Below the pieces are notes generated by a model that saw nothing but the letters and a program-made list of their open reading frames with translations, ran no database searches and was not told where the DNA came from. Positions 47,201 to 47,348 of a DNA stretch of 47,348 nt are shown piece by piece. The position numbers were made by a program, and so were the translations under genes. Positions within the stretch are counted from its first letter, which is position 1; each line of letters starts with the position of its first letter. The DNA is taken from assembly GCA_031276915.1 (NCBI GenBank), contig JAISME010000191.1:1-47348 (forward strand), written 5' to 3'. The stretch comes from Zoogloeaceae bacterium. Lineage in GTDB: Bacteria; Pseudomonadota; Gammaproteobacteria; Burkholderiales; Rhodocyclaceae.

Positions 47201-47348
47201 GCCCGCGACTCGTCGGCCTGCCGCACCTTCTCCCAATCCAGACCGAAGCGCAGCAGGTATTTTCTGAGGCGGTCGGCGTCGTTGGGGCGCGTTTTTTGTT
47301 GGCGTGATTGCGCAAACAGGGCGCGTCCGGCGGCGGAAAGGTTGGGGG
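47182..47348 (-). CDS. Partial C-terminus of an unidentified protein, possibly RtcR-like
   Basis: Frame reads NLSAAGRALFAQSRQQKTRPNDADRLRKYLLRFGLDWEKVRQADESRAWKCTF*; last residues may come from the IS relic; family recall weak. Confidence 0.3.
   Translation of the reverse strand, partial: PNLSAAGRALFAQSRQQKTRPNDADRLRKYLLRFGLDWEKVRQADESRAWKCTF

Noticed and set aside
1-47348. CRISPR arrays, prophage, rRNA operon or toxin-antitoxin module
   Set aside because: No regularly spaced repeats, phage structural genes, rRNA sequence or recognisable toxin-antitoxin pairs seen.

Overview
High-GC, betaproteobacteria-like chromosomal segment (taxonomy is an inference). Left half (~0-26 kb) is an accessory island: three TonB-dependent receptors (TBDRs), three hydrolases with signal-like N-termini, GMC oxidoreductase, aldehyde dehydrogenase, two MFS transporters, two SsuD-like flavin monooxygenases, a class II aldolase-fold protein, a nitroreductase, an SfnR-like sigma-54 activator, and two proteins that look like periplasmic binding proteins but keep the DszB sulfinate-desulfinase catalytic pattern (C...H-x9-R-x-GG) and start without a signal peptide. 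Next comes a tonB-exbB-exbD-exbD operon. Four intergenic regions (TBDR-2, the monooxygenase/desulfinase operon, desulfinase-2, tonB operon) each carry a GG-N10-GC sigma-54 promoter preceded by a 16-bp palindrome related to TGTTGC-N4-GCAACA; a fifth such palindrome lies upstream of the activator gene. I read this as a candidate sigma-54-controlled, TonB-energised organosulfur scavenging and desulfurization regulon. The right half is mostly housekeeping: iscR, two cysteine desulfurases, iscU, iscA, cysE, an IS5-family insertion with CTAG target duplication and a probable internal deletion, HU, typA, tRNA-Thr(CGT), murJ, an ABC exporter pair, miaB, phoH, an alpha/beta hydrolase, recD, and a gltS fragment next to an IS5-type transposase relic. 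All calls come from reading the sequence and motif recall; no database search was run.
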